Source: Datisca glomerata (taxonomy: Eukaryota; Streptophyta; Magnoliopsida; Cucurbitales; Datiscaceae). From it: a stretch of 64,000 nucleotides of DNA. The translations under genes were made by a program, and so were the position numbers. Location: the NCBI GenBank assembly GCA_003255025.1, contig QANY01004135.1:868001-932000 (forward strand), written 5' to 3'. Of this stretch, positions 1 through 10,399 are shown one piece after another; position 1 is the stretch's first letter, and every line of letters starts with the position of its first letter. Under the pieces are notes generated by a model. That model searched no databases, was not told the origin of the DNA, and saw only the letters and a list, made by a program, of their open reading frames with translations.

Positions 1-530
1 ATTCCCGATGCCGATCTACTAAAGGAGGTATACCTTCAGTGTCACCTTGAAGGAAGCCCCCTAAAGCAAGATTTCGGGCAGGGGTGGGAAAAGGCAGAAT
101 TGAGTTCATGCCACGACGATGGAAGGGCAGTTTTGTTTATGCATTCCTGTTGAGAATGAAGAAGAATAGAGATCTTCTTTAACAGGAAAATTGGAGCCCT
201 ATTGTTCACATTGCACGAATGGAGCACATATCTCATCCAAACAATCAAAGACTTCATTCCATAACATGTGATTTTAAGACTTGATATCCTCAGTATTTTA
301 TGTTATCAAACGTGTATTACATGGATTTAATAGAAAAAAACTCATCAGCATGATGACCTCACATATTATAAATGGCACTTTGTCAATTTTATATTGGATA
401 GTGATGTGATTCTTTATGATTATATTTTGATGAAATATCTTTCAGGTGATCGGAAAACTTGGCTTCTTATTACGAATTACTCATAAATTTCCCTTAAGTC
501 AAAATCATTCAGCCTATAACTGCCTAACAT
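1..530. other. No gene recognised
   Basis: I see no convincing coding region or element here. Short open frames exist, but their translations show no family motif. The sequence is AT-rich and unstructured up to about 535, where the hairpin-rich block starts. Confidence 0.4.
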
Positions 531-534
531 TTCA

Positions 535-785
535 AAAGCGATCGCCATGTATTATTGATGGTGATCGCCATAGTTAGTAATGGCGATCACCACGTGGTTA
601 ATGATTTGGGGCTACCAGATGGCGATTAGGACTTCATTGCCATCCAAGTACTATGGTGAGATGCAACAAGCATGGTGATTTGAAGCTTCTAGATGGTGAC
701 CCAAAATGGGTCACCATCTTGAACATGTTCTTTGAGAATCGATGAAGACAGATGGTGATCCAATTTGGGTAGTGACCTTAAACAC
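535..785. repeat. Cluster of hairpin-forming inverted repeats built on a GGTGAYC core
   Basis: Two near-perfect stem-loops lie close together. At 559-571 and 580-592 a 13-bp stem (arm core GGTGATCGCCAT) closes an 8-nt loop. At 691-703 and 707-719 a second stem (arm core AGATGGTGACCC) closes a tiny loop. A perfect palindrome GCGATCGC lies at 538-545, and decayed copies of the same core occur near 617, 655, 673 and 752. Repeated short inverted motifs of this kind are typical of the subterminal regions of class II transposons such as CACTA or MULE elements. I infer that this block is such a region, but no terminal inverted repeats or target-site duplication were found. Confidence 0.6.
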
Positions 786-789
786 ATTA

Positions 790-1320
790 CTGGAACTCAT
801 ATGAATACTACAATTCTTCCTCCAAAACATACATTGCTCAAAATAATCATACATTTCTTACGATCAACACACAAAAAACACCTAATTTTCAGAATTAAAT
901 ATTATATCATATTTCCACAATGAATGATTTAGAAGCAACTCATTCCCAACAAATGATCATGTCTATAAGATAAGCCAGAGGCAAGGCTCAAATACTACCC
1001 CATATGGTGCAGAGGTGGACTAATCAGTTATCAATAGATAACGTGAGTCAGCTGAGTGCACGTCATGAACCTGTAATCCCGTCATGAAGCAGGGAATCAG
1101 AGTTCAAAGGATGATGCATCTCAACTTTAAAAGTAATTAAAAGTGTTAGTTGCAAAGTACGAATTATTAAAGCACCCGACAACCAGTAGATCCAGCTCCA
1201 GAAAGTTGTGAACGACATAGAAAATATGGATCCTAAGCAATCAGACATCTTAGTGACCAAGCAAATTCTCTAGGGGTTTTATACTACCATTTGATAAGGT
1301 ATTGACACGTATTTGACACA
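790..1320. other. No gene recognised (possible flank of the FAR1-like relic)
   Basis: AT-rich sequence between the hairpin cluster and the FAR1-like pseudogene. Short frames on both strands show no recognisable domain. It could be decayed upstream sequence of the same element. Confidence 0.3.
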
Positions 1321-1324
1321 CTTA

Positions 1325-1665
1325 GAGGCTGAATGATTTTAAGTTGACAAATGAGACACTTACGTGCGTTAGAGAAGCATGCGACAAATATGTACACAAA
1401 AAAGATGTTCAAACTTGTGCGCAAGGAGATTATGGGTGAGGTAGTTTTTATCATTTGTGGTATGATCCATGATGCGGAGGATAAAAAATATCCGTTGGTC
1501 GAGTTTGGTCTACCGAATGATACATAGTGACATGAAATCAACAACTTGATACACTAAGGTGTGCTTGTGGCAAGATTGAGTCAACAGGGGTATTGTGTCG
1601 TCACATGTTCAGTATGATGACAGAAAATCACTTTCATGAGATCCCAAGCATGTTTAGTATGATGA
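1325..1665 (+). pseudogene. FAR1/FRS-family relic (MULE-type transposase related) with SWIM-like zinc finger
   Basis: FAR1/FRS proteins are plant transcription regulators derived from Mutator-like transposases. They carry a central transposase-like region followed by a SWIM zinc finger. Here one plus-strand frame from about 1366 reads ALEKHATNMYTKKMFKLVRK and continues acidic to about 1527, where two stops follow; this resembles the stretch just before the SWIM finger. After a frameshift, 1560-1650 reads CACGKIESTGVLCRHMF, which keeps the C-x-C...C-x-H spacing of a SWIM finger. The frame is therefore broken at least once and both ends are missing. The fragment is either a dead FRS gene copy or the remains of a FAR1-type MULE, and the hairpin cluster just upstream slightly favours a transposon. 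Family assignment is by eye. Confidence 0.6.
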
Positions 1666-2585
1666 CAGAAAAATACTTTAATAACCCTATCTTCTTTTCA
1701 ATGTTCATTCATTTGTGTTGTCCTAAAATGCTTTTTTTTATCTGATTGCATATACGTTTCCAACATCATGAGAGAAATTTCTTGAACTTGATCAATCTAT
1801 CCATGAAGATATGAAGTTGAGGATTTTATTTTGAGATTTATTTAAGGTTCTATTGTGGTTTGTGTTAAGAAGGTTATGGCTTAGAGCATACACACACATC
1901 GTCGTGATCGTGTTAGCGGTTGTAATCTCTTACTAAATGTTTTGACGTACTCAAATAGTCATGCTTTGATTCTTTCCAAATTTTTAATAATGGCATTTGT
2001 CTTTTCAAGCTTTGATTGATAGGGACTAGCCATAAGCTGTTTGAGGTTATTATAAGTCCTTAAAGATATATTTAAAGTAGTGATTTCTTATGAGTATCTG
2101 TGAATATTTGAAGCTTTACATGATACTTTTTACATTATTATTTCACAAATAATAATTTCATAGAGTGCTTAATTTTTTGTGTTTTGCAGGCCATAAAAAT
2201 GGGCAAACATCAAGAGTAGACTATTTTTAAGAAAAAAAAAAGAAATAGCTCAAGATGAAATCAAAATAAAAAATAGTCACTCATATTTAAAAAATAAATT
2301 AAAATTCTGCGGGCCAATGAAGTTTTGAATTTCCATCCACAACGTTTATGTAATATATATATATTATACTGTAAAAATTACACAGGCATACATAATATCA
2401 GTTGTATATATTGTATAAACTATTAAAATTTGGTGCAGTGGTGCTCGTGCGCGTGAACTTTCCCTTCGTGTGAAATTCTGTTTTTTTCGAAATTCATGCC
2501 AAATGGCTATTTATTATTTTTTTTAGTTGTGGTCATTTTTTATGATTTTTTTAGAAGTTGACTATTTTTTGACATTACTGCCGTA
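1666..2585. other. No gene recognised
   Basis: AT-rich sequence with homopolymer runs (2220-2300, 2505-2535) and a short TA-rich stretch near 2352-2370. No coding motif, RNA gene or element end was found. Confidence 0.4.
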
Positions 2586-2589
2586 AAAA

Positions 2590-3905
2590 AGGGTGAAGAG
2601 TGTTCAAAACACAAGTAGCTAATCCAAGTGCACCATGAACAAATCTGCGTCCTCAAGCCCAACGTGAAGCCCTTCTCCAGCTCAAGTAGTTGCTGGCCAA
2701 CGCAGCACAATCTGCTGCTCAAATCTAAAGCCCATGTTGCTCCACCCGTGAAGTCCAAGCTGCCTTCTACAGCCCATTCCATGAAGAAGCCACAAGCCCG
2801 TGAAATTGCTACAAGTGCAGCCCATAAGATGTCCATGCTAAGCAGGTGACAATCCAATTATTTGCTACATTGCCGTGTGAAGCCCAACGTGAAACTTCAA
2901 AGTCCATGCTGCCCAATTTACCTTGCCAAGGCGTGAGGGCCAGCAGTCCAAGCGACTTCAAGCTCCAGCTCGATTTCTTCATGCAATTTCCCACTTGTTT
3001 CTTATTCCCTCATTATTTCCTATTTCCACTTGTTTCCTATTCTTAAATGGAAAATGTTTTACCTTACTTTGAGAAGAGGAAAAAAGAGTTTTAGGAAATT
3101 AATTAGGTGGAGAAATTAGGAAATTTAATTGAGAGCTCTCATCCACCCTATAAATAGAGAGTTTGGCCAACCAATTTAGAACATCTTTGAATTAATTTTT
3201 TTCGCCTTTAAAATCTTTGAATTAATTTTTTTCGTTTTTCTTCTTTTGAGACTTATATTGCTTCTCATATTTTCTCCCTAGAAGTTGTGAGATCAGTTGT
3301 AAGCTAGGCTAGAGCTTCAAGTAAGGCTGAGGATGAGCTTTAAATGTAATTTTTCTATTTATGCTTTGATTCGTTTCATGTTTTGAAAAGTTTTAATTTT
3401 ATTTATGTTTAAACCTTTTGTCATTATTTTCTCATAATCTAGAAACTATGTTCTTCTTTTTCATATAAATTCAGTCATGCTTTCTTTATATGGTAACTGT
3501 TGGAACATAATTCTTACTAGTAAATTTATTTTATGAATTTCTCTTTTAATGTAATATTGTCATTAAATATGTTGTCGATTTTAGATAACCTGTAAGATAG
3601 ATCTAAGCATGTTTTAATAGAAAATAGTTTCAAATGTCAAACACATTAATGTCTTTGTGGGCTTTAATTACATATTTTGGAATAAGTGAAAATAGTTATA
3701 CAATGCTTAAAAGAGATTTTCGATGTCTTCTCACTTTTCTTATTATTAATTACTTTTGTTATGGAATTCTTGAAGCAATTTTTCGTTTAGTTTATTTTTC
3801 CTAGATAATTTGAAAATTTCCTCTCTCTTTATTAATTATGTTGTGTTTTATTTCGATAACTTTTTCTTTACGACACTTACTCGCGGGATCGACACCACAA
3901 TCTTT
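2590..3905 (+). mobile_element. LTR-like sequence with TATA box, family unknown
   Basis: The segment has the feel of a plant LTR. A GC-richer 5' part (2600-2960) holds repeated short words such as AAGCCCA and GTGAAGCCC. It is followed by a TATA box at 3149, a pyrimidine-rich leader, a tandem duplication of a 21-bp CTTTGAATTAATTTTTTTCG unit at about 3186-3235, and a motif CTCGCGGGATCGACACC at about 3881 like those near the 3' ends of plant gypsy LTRs. No second LTR copy was found in the window and the exact ends are unknown. The open frame at 2628-2849 has no family motif and is probably fortuitous. Confidence 0.35.
3149..3156 (+). promoter_or_regulatory. TATA box (TATAAATA) of the LTR-like segment
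   Basis: TATAAATAGAGAG sits in a setting typical of plant LTR promoters: preceded by CATCCACCC and followed about 30 bp downstream by the presumed start of the leader. Activity is inferred only from the motif. Confidence 0.4.
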
Positions 3906-4735
3906 ATAGTAATAATCATAAGTATATTTTGATTGTTATCCATCACTTCAAAATACTATGTAACCTTAGATTTTTAAAATGATAAGCGTTTGTGATTGCT
4001 TAATGAAAGATAAAATTAACCATAATCGATTAAGGGCATAAAATAGCTTAATCTAGAACCATGTTGTTAAGTTATTTAATTAGCCTAATTGAGACCCAAT
4101 TTATAACTTTAATAATCTTGCTAGATATTTATTTATTTTTGTTAACTTATGGGATTATTAGAATTTTGACAAAAAATCTATTAACCTTAAATGACTAATT
4201 GAGCATCCTCAATTACTCGAAATGGGTTACTAAAAGTTAGGTCGATTAATTACCTAATGACACTAAGCAACTCACATTAATAAAAACTGACGACTTAAAA
4301 CTTCAAGTGAGAGCATAATTCTTAATCTAAAATCTCGGTCTCTATTATTGTATCATAGTAAGATGTAAGGTACTTTATCTTTAATCTTAAAAGCTCCCTA
4401 AATGAGGGTATATGAAATATTGGTTACATGAATGATTTTTAGAATAGTGAGCTTAATGAGTGTTGTAACTGGGAACGACCTGCCTGAGAAAGATTTATCC
4501 AATATTTAGCACGAATCAGAATGTGAAATAAAGTTGTACACATAACTCACTTGTGTCACAGAGCCATATTTAGTTGATGATCCTACCAGATCCTAATGTA
4601 TAGATTCTACGACCACTAATCACCTATGTAATTCTTTACACAGGTTTCCAGGACCAGGAAACAAATTTAGGGACAACTATAGGTTGTTCTGGGGACATAG
4701 TTCCAATTCTTTTTATTGGTGTTATGACTCTCTAT
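3906..4735. other. No gene recognised
   Basis: AT-rich sequence between the LTR-like segment and the copia fragment. From about 4460 it may include decayed copia sequence upstream of the recognisable pre-integrase piece, but no motif supports this. Confidence 0.3.
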
Positions 4736-4739
4736 TTTG

Positions 4740-4870
4740 ATAGTTTTAGGAGTATTATTTTACTTGACCTCATTTATGCAACGAATATTCGTAGAAACTT
4801 CATTTCTATTGCTTGCCTTCGTTTGGAAGGCTTTCATTCAAATTTTAAAATGTTTTAACTTTTTAGAGAA
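4740..4870 (+). pseudogene. Ty1/copia pol fragment (region between protease and integrase)
   Basis: The frame starting near 4744 reads LLDLIYATNIRRNFISIACL and continues as a glycine/asparagine-containing strand. This is the conserved segment downstream of the copia protease, where a 'leu-x-asp-val-x-tyr-x-pro' strand precedes Arg-Arg-Asn-Leu. Only about 40 residues remain, with no flanking protease or integrase, so it is a small relic. The call rests on motif resemblance. Confidence 0.6.
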
Positions 4871-5149
4871 ATAAAATTTCCACATATTCTAGTAGATTGA
4901 TAGATGCTTTTGTTACTCCTAAAAGGTTAATGCTTGATGAACATAATTTTACATAATAATTTGCCTTTAATCTTGTTTTGGTATTTATTTCTAATTGCAT
5001 ATTTTTTAGTTAGTTTGATTTATTTATTTATTTTATGATGTATATGGAGAAAGATAAAAAGAGAGATACAAATCAAAAAGAAAGAAAAATGAGTAGAAAT
5101 AAAAAGAAAAAAAAGTTGGAAATGTAAAGTAGAATGAGAGTTCTCGACA

Positions 5150-5320
5150 CTGTATCCGTTCAGAATTTTAATTCTCGTAGATTAAATTATACTTTCTTGA
5201 TTTTAGCCGTCATTGTGGGTTCGACCTTGTAGCTTATTTTTCTATATCCCAATAGATTCATGCGCTTGCGGGTACTAACATTTTCATATCAAGTTTTATG
5301 GCACCATTGCGGAAACTGTG
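5150..5320 (+). mobile_element. Decayed Ty3/gypsy LTR 3' end with tRNA-Asp-like primer binding site
   Basis: GTGGGTTCGACCTTGTAGC at about 5215, then GCGCTTGCGGGTACTAACA at about 5263 and TCAAGTTTTATGGCACCATTG at about 5289, follow the order seen at the 3' end of many plant gypsy LTRs (GGGTTCGACC, then a terminal ACA, then the primer site). The putative primer site TGGCACCATTGCGG resembles the 3' end complement of tRNA-Asp used by Athila-type elements, with C/T and G/A changes. No matching gag follows, because the pararetrovirus-like sequence starts soon after. Confidence 0.5.
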
Positions 5321-5462
5321 TTAGTGATTTACTTCAATCGTAGTTCATTTGATACTTGCACTAGTTGTGAGTTAAAAAATTAAAATATATTATTTCAATC
5401 ATAAATAAATTTTCTTAGCTTTTATTTATAATTTCATAAATTATACGCAATTCCGCTAGTTT

Positions 5463-5484
5463 TGGTATCAAAACCAAACCTGGT
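5463..5484 (+). promoter_or_regulatory. tRNA-Met-like minus-strand primer site (TGGTATCA core)
   Basis: TGGTATCAAAACCAAACC matches the beginning of the tRNA-iMet-complementary primer site used by caulimovirids and by many copia elements, with changes after the first eight bases. It lies about 100 bp upstream of the left pararetrovirus-like copy, where a leader would be expected. Its link to that copy is inferred. Confidence 0.4.
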
Positions 5485-5939
5485 AAGGTGATTTAATGTT
5501 TACTTAAATTATCTGCTTAATTATTGTTATTCACCGCCTTTATGGTTGATTATTGCTTTTATTATTTCCTAGTTGCTATCATGAATAATTACTTATATTT
5601 AATCTCACTCTTCACCCCAATGACTGGTTATTCTTATAATTGAATATTTCTCTGTAATATTTTTCTATCTAATCTATTTTATCAGAGGTTGAGGTATCAG
5701 CTTCTATTTGGTTAACTTCAGGCAACGTAATAAGACCTCTTAGAGATGCAAATCCCTAGGGTATGGTGGTTGTAGGGGAAAAGAGGAGAAGATCAGTCGA
5801 CCTGGTAGGATGTTGTAGAAGTCATAACATATTGATAATCAAAATTTAATATGAAATTTTTAATCATAAGAATAATTTAGTTATTTGTGCTCTGAGTAGG
5901 TTATTTAGAAGTAATTCTTATTGTAGTAATAGGTTTACA

Positions 5940-6300
5940 ATGAATACAACACCAGACATAATAAATTAAGAACGTTTAGAATACCTTGCAGATGATCAAA
6001 TAGATCATAGGGTATAGAATATACCCAAAATCTCTGATAAAAATATTTATAAATCAATATGGTATGTTGCTTCTTTCAAGCCTCAACATCATGTAAAAAT
6101 AATTGAAAAATATATGCTCTTGGGAAAGAGCATGAAACTTGTCAAGTGGCCTGATATTACTTTGCCTACAAATTGGTTTTTAACCAATGGAAGCCAACCC
6201 AATCAAATACAACGCCAATAGAAGATTTAGATTATATCCAGCAATACATGGATGGTACTGTTAAAATTAATTTCTAATTTTCTAGTTCTAATCCTCAAAT
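5940..6300 (+). pseudogene. Left copy: remnant of movement-protein-like gene (30K family)
   Basis: Plus-strand codons from about 5940 correspond to the start and end of the movement-protein-like region that is fuller in the right arm (11452-12350, minus). The middle part is missing: near 6150 the sequence jumps from the N-terminal part to the segment that reads PDITLPTNWFLTN, a deletion of roughly 0.5 kb relative to the right arm. Stops and a frameshift occur. In caulimovirids this protein opens plasmodesmata for cell-to-cell spread. Here it is a non-functional relic. Confidence 0.6.
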
Positions 6301-6479
6301 TACGGAGTATAGCCAGTCTAGTACCTTAGGAATTCCTATCCTAGACCATCCATTAATAATGAGCAAGATCTTAGGATTCAACCATTAGAACAATAATTAA
6401 AAATTTAAAAATAAAAAATTTAAGACTTAAAGGCATAGCCACAAGTTCTCAAGTTAGTCAGCTAGTCTTTGATAATAAG

Positions 6480-7090
6480 TGTGAGCAATCTAACGAACCT
6501 GAAGTACCCACTGAATTAGATTTTAAAAGAACCTTTCATCATGTTAATCCTCAACTCTTAGTCTTGAATATAAGCACCTTGAGCCGAGAATACAAACCAG
6601 ATTGGGAAGGTCTAACCCAACAAAATAATGACCCTGCCAATTTCAATAGACGTAATAGATTCAGAGATTCATATAATATGGATCAAAGAAAAATCATATT
6701 TGCTGAATGGAAGGCATTCATGCAAGAATTTAGAGTTGACATGTTTTTCCTTGATTATAGCGAGGGTATTTATGAAAAAATTATTAATGTAATTTTCAAA
6801 TCTGAATGGGTAATGGAAGACTCTAGTATAGTGTTTGACAGTCATCCACCACCTAAAAAGATTATGATTAATCATAAAAATTATTTAATCATTGTTTCTC
6901 CTTTTAAAATTTTAAAAGAAGAAGAACCTAATAAAAAAGTAGTTGAGCAACTCAATTACACCAATCAAAGTTTAATCACAATAGGAAAATAATTAGATAA
7001 AATTGAAAATAAGGTTGATGATCTTCATGACCTAAATCTAATGAATCCCTGGAAGAAAAACCCTTAATAAATCTTTCAAATAAAACCACT
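6480..7090 (+). pseudogene. Left copy: polyprotein segment between movement and coat regions
   Basis: One frame stays open from 6564 to 6992 (about 140 codons) and contains the words KPDWEGLTQQNNDPAN and FAEWKAFMQEF. The same segment appears, heavily broken, in the right arm at 11037-11430 on the minus strand, which shows that it belongs to the element. I recognise it as a conserved part of plant pararetrovirus-like polyproteins between the movement and coat regions, but I do not know its function. The ORF has no start codon context of its own; ATG at 6564 is just the first in a longer polyprotein frame that is interrupted upstream. Confidence 0.55.
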
Positions 7091-7169
7091 TTGAATATTG
7101 TCCCTCTTAATAAAAAAATTGATAATATTCTTTAAGAATTAAAGAATAAATCAATTAAACCATTACCAT

Positions 7170-7530
7170 TTTCCTTGGTTAAGGTTATTAACCAAGACAG
7201 TAGATCAGAATTTGAAATTAGGCATGAAAATTTTCTTGATGATCTGCTTAAAGAATTAAAGATTGATTATCAAGAATCCACCAATAAATCTTCCACAGTT
7301 CACAAATCTTCAAACATTCATATTATTGAAGAATCATTAAAAATTTTAGAAATTAATAAATCTATTGAGTCATCCTCTTTTGTTAAGGTTGTTAACCAAG
7401 ATAGTAGTTTAAAATTTGAAAAATTATTGATAATATACCTCAAGAATTGAAGGTAATTCATCAAAACAATAATTCAAATTTAGAAAGTCATAGGTCAGAA
7501 TCTACCTATGAATCTTCCATAATAGTGAAT
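7170..7530 (+). repeat. Duplicated block within the left pararetrovirus-like copy
   Basis: A unit reading VKVINQDSRSEFE near 7176 recurs about 204 bp later as VKVVNQDSSLKFE near 7382, followed by similar Ser/Asn/Glu-rich sequence. The right arm shows the motif once (about 10780-10800, minus strand), so the doubling is probably specific to the left copy. The encoded region is low-complexity and likely a linker. Confidence 0.55.
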
Positions 7531-7799
7531 CTTCAAACATTAATAATATTGAAGAAACATTTAAAAATTTAGAAATTAATAAATTAGAAAGGAAATATCC
7601 TAAAAATCCTATTCCACTTGATATTCAAATTTCTGAAAATTCTTTAGTTAATCAAATTTCTGTGTCTACAGAGAAATTGTACGAATGAAACATTGATGGA
7701 CTTTCTGAGCATGAAGTTCTCAATAAATTACAGCACATGGTGATGGTATCCAACAACTACATTACAACACGCAATTTACTTCTCAATGAGGTAATAAAT

Positions 7800-8530
7800 C
7801 TTTTAGTCACATGATTCATAGGAATGCTTCACTGCTTGTGGGAAAAATATCTCACAGAAGAATCTAAAAGTACTATTCTTTCAGTAGTAAATATTGATGC
7901 TAAAGGAACCTCAAATATTAGAGAAGATCAAGAAACAATTCCTAATGCCATCAATACGCCAAGTAATATTACTTCATATATCTATGATCAATTAACCAAT
8001 CTTGGGTGTCCAACCATAAGTGATTTCCACTGGTATAAAAATATATTTTTGTCTGGAGTAATGACAAGAGATGATATTAATCAACCCTTTTAGAAAGAAA
8101 AATTTATTAATGGATTACTTAATTTGTTCGCACACAAAATCAGAACTGTCTTTAATAATGACCTAGAAAACATAGACTGTAATAGTCTTACCTAAAGTAC
8201 AATAATTACTAAAATACAAAATAAAGGTCTTAGAATGTGCAAGATATGGAAATTAACAAACAAATTAAAAAAGAAACTAAAACTGCCAAATATGAATTAT
8301 GCAATTTTTACAAGCAGTATAGTTTACCCGCTATTGCTCCTTCCTAGAAAAATAAGAAATTTTTTTTACCAATACTTTTCAAAAAATAAAAAATTTGACA
8401 AACATTCCTCTAAAATAAGAATTATTCTAGAAGAAAATTCAATAAACCATTTATTGATAAAAGTAAAATTAAGTATTTTAAATGTGACCAAAATGACCAT
8501 CTTTCTAACACTTGTCAAGTCATAAATAAA
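7800..8530 (+). pseudogene. Left copy: coat-protein-like region with damaged CCHC zinc knuckle
   Basis: The stretch from about 7824 encodes GVMTRDDINQPF and then a basic segment leading to a zinc-knuckle region at 8481-8525. Caulimovirid coat proteins end in a C-x2-C-x4-H-x4-C finger that binds RNA. In this copy the first Cys is replaced by Tyr (KYFKCDQNDHLSNTC), and several stops interrupt the frame. The right-arm counterpart keeps all four ligands, which confirms the assignment. Function is lost. Confidence 0.65.
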
Positions 8531-8589
8531 ATTAATCAATTAAATATATGATGAAGATAAATAATAATTGTTTTAAATCATAGAAACAA

Positions 8590-8940
8590 TAGAATATTAT
8601 GCTAGTAGTAATGAAGATTTAGGAGAATTTGAATCTCCTGAATCTTCTAAATCAGACTCTTCAAATTTAGACAGTGATCCTCCTAACATCTCAACGAGGT
8701 GTAGGGATAGCTGTTGTAAAAAATAATGTTTTAAATAAAAATGAAGAACAAGAAAATCTATTGTTAGATTTAATAACCAAAATTGAAATCTAGAATTAAA
8801 ACAAGAATAATTTGAAAGACTTAACAAAATAATTCAAAAGAACGAAAATTCTAAGTCTAACAATAATAATATCGCGAGCCTTTCACAAACCCTTGAAAAA
8901 TTTGATAAGTTAAAGGAAAGAAAAAAGAAGTTACCTTACA
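8590..8940 (+). pseudogene. Left copy: acidic and coiled-coil linker before protease
   Basis: This part encodes an acidic Ser/Asp/Glu-rich stretch (from about 8600) and then a Lys/Glu/Leu-rich, coiled-coil-like stretch. It has stops and frameshifts. It is the last part shared with the right arm, whose copy runs 9221-9600 on the minus strand; the shared sequence stops at about 8943. Confidence 0.55.
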
Positions 8941-9079
8941 GGAACGTTAGAAAGAGATTAAAAATATTAAAATTGAAAGAAAAGAATTAAAAGATTCTGA
9001 CACAAAAATAACCAAAGAATTAAACCTGTTAAAAATAGAGTGTTTAACTAAAAAACATGAATATAGTAAACTAGGAGAA

Positions 9080-9220
9080 ACTAGTAAATTCTCAATTTCT
9101 GATAATTATGGTCAAAATAATAATCCAAGATTTTGATTTCACAACAATGTCTCTTGTTGATTCAGGAGCAGACTTGAACTATATGCAAGAAGGACTCGTT
9201 CCTATCAAGAAGGACTCGTT
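9080..9220 (+). pseudogene. Left copy: retropepsin-like aspartic protease start; spacer of the inverted repeat
   Basis: The frame at 9108-9220 reads SLVDSGADLNYMQEGLVP, which contains the D-S-G-A active-site triad of retroviral-type aspartic proteases. The protease of a pararetrovirus follows the coat region, so the order fits. The domain is cut after about 40 residues, where a 15-bp word (CAAGAAGGACTCGTT) is repeated at 9186-9200 and 9206-9220, exactly at the junction with the right arm. This segment is absent from the right arm and forms most of the loop of the inverted repeat. Confidence 0.7.
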
Positions 9221-9600
9221 TCTGAAGTTCCTGTATGATAAATTCTTTTTCATTTCCTTTAACCTTATTGAAATTTTCAAGAGTTTGTGAAAGTCTTGCA
9301 GTATTATTATTTTTAGATTTAGAGTTTTCTTTCCTTTAAATTACTTTCTTAAGTCTTTCAAGATATTCTTTTTTTAATTCTGAATTTTCAATTTTGGTTA
9401 TTATATCTAACAAGAGATTTTCTTGTGTTTCATTTTTATTTAAAACATTTATTTTTTGACATTAGTTATCCCTACACCCCATTGAGATGTTAAGAGAATC
9501 ACTGTCTGAACTTGATGAGTCTAATTCAGAGGTTTCAAAATTCTCTAAATCTTCATTACTATTAGCATAATATTCTATTATTTATATGATTCTAAACAAT
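9221..9600 (-). pseudogene. Right copy: acidic and coiled-coil linker, cut at the junction
   Basis: On the minus strand this region encodes the same Leu/Lys/Glu-rich linker and acidic stretch as 8590-8940 of the left arm. It begins abruptly at the junction, without the protease that should follow. Stops are present. Confidence 0.6.
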
Positions 9601-9639
9601 TCTTGTTTTTCTTCATAAGAGATTTTTAATTTATTAATT

Positions 9640-10290
9640 TTATTTTTGACTTGACAAGTATTAGAATGATGACCATTTTGGCCACATTTAAAACACTTAA
9701 TTTAAATTTTATCAATAAATGGTTTATTGAATTTTCTTCTAGAATAATTCTTATTCTTAGACAAACATTTGTCAAAAATTTTATTTTTTGAAAAGTATTG
9801 GTAAAAAATTTTATGCTTATTCTTGTGGTATTGTCTTATAAGGCTTGTGAGGCCTTCTAGGATTTAAATGGGAATCCTATTTTTTTGGAAATGGGCAATA
9901 GAGGGTAAATCATATTGCTCGCAAAAATTACATAATTCATATTTGGCAACTCTATTTTCTTTTCTAATTTGTTTATTATTTTTTTGGTCTATACACAGTT
10001 TTAGACATTCCTTTTGTATTGTTTTGATTATTGTACTGTATGTAAGGCTATTATAGTCGATGTTTCCTAGGTTTATTTAGGACTATTCTTATTTTGTGTG
10101 CAAATAAATAGGGTAATCCATTAATAAATTTTTCTTTCTAAAAGGGTTGATTACCATCATCCCTTGTCATTACCTGGACAAAATTATATTTTTGTACCAG
10201 TGGAAATCACTTAGTGTTAGACACCTAAGATTGGTTAATTGATCATGGATACATGAAGTAATATTACTTGGCGTTCTAATAAAGTGTTCA
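9640..10290 (-). pseudogene. Right copy: coat-protein-like region with intact CCHC zinc knuckle
   Basis: At 9651-9702 (minus strand) the translation keeps KCFKCGQNGHHSNTC, a complete C-x2-C-x4-H-x4-C knuckle, unlike the left copy. Upstream on the minus strand (to about 10290) lies the same coat-like segment seen at 7824-8300 of the left arm, but with stops and frameshifts. The domain order confirms that the right arm is a reversed copy of the same element. Confidence 0.7.
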
Positions 10291-10399
10291 ATTATTGTGT
10301 ATAGGAGTGTATTGATGGCATCATGAATTATTTCTTAATTTTCTCTAATAATTGGGGTTCTTTCAACATCAATGTTTACTGCTGAAAGGATGAAATTTT

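Noticed and set aside
2628..2849. Plus-strand ORF of 73 codons and overlapping minus ORF 2540-2857
   Set aside because: No family motif; composition follows the GC-richer part of the LTR-like segment, and frames on both strands are equally open, which suggests chance.
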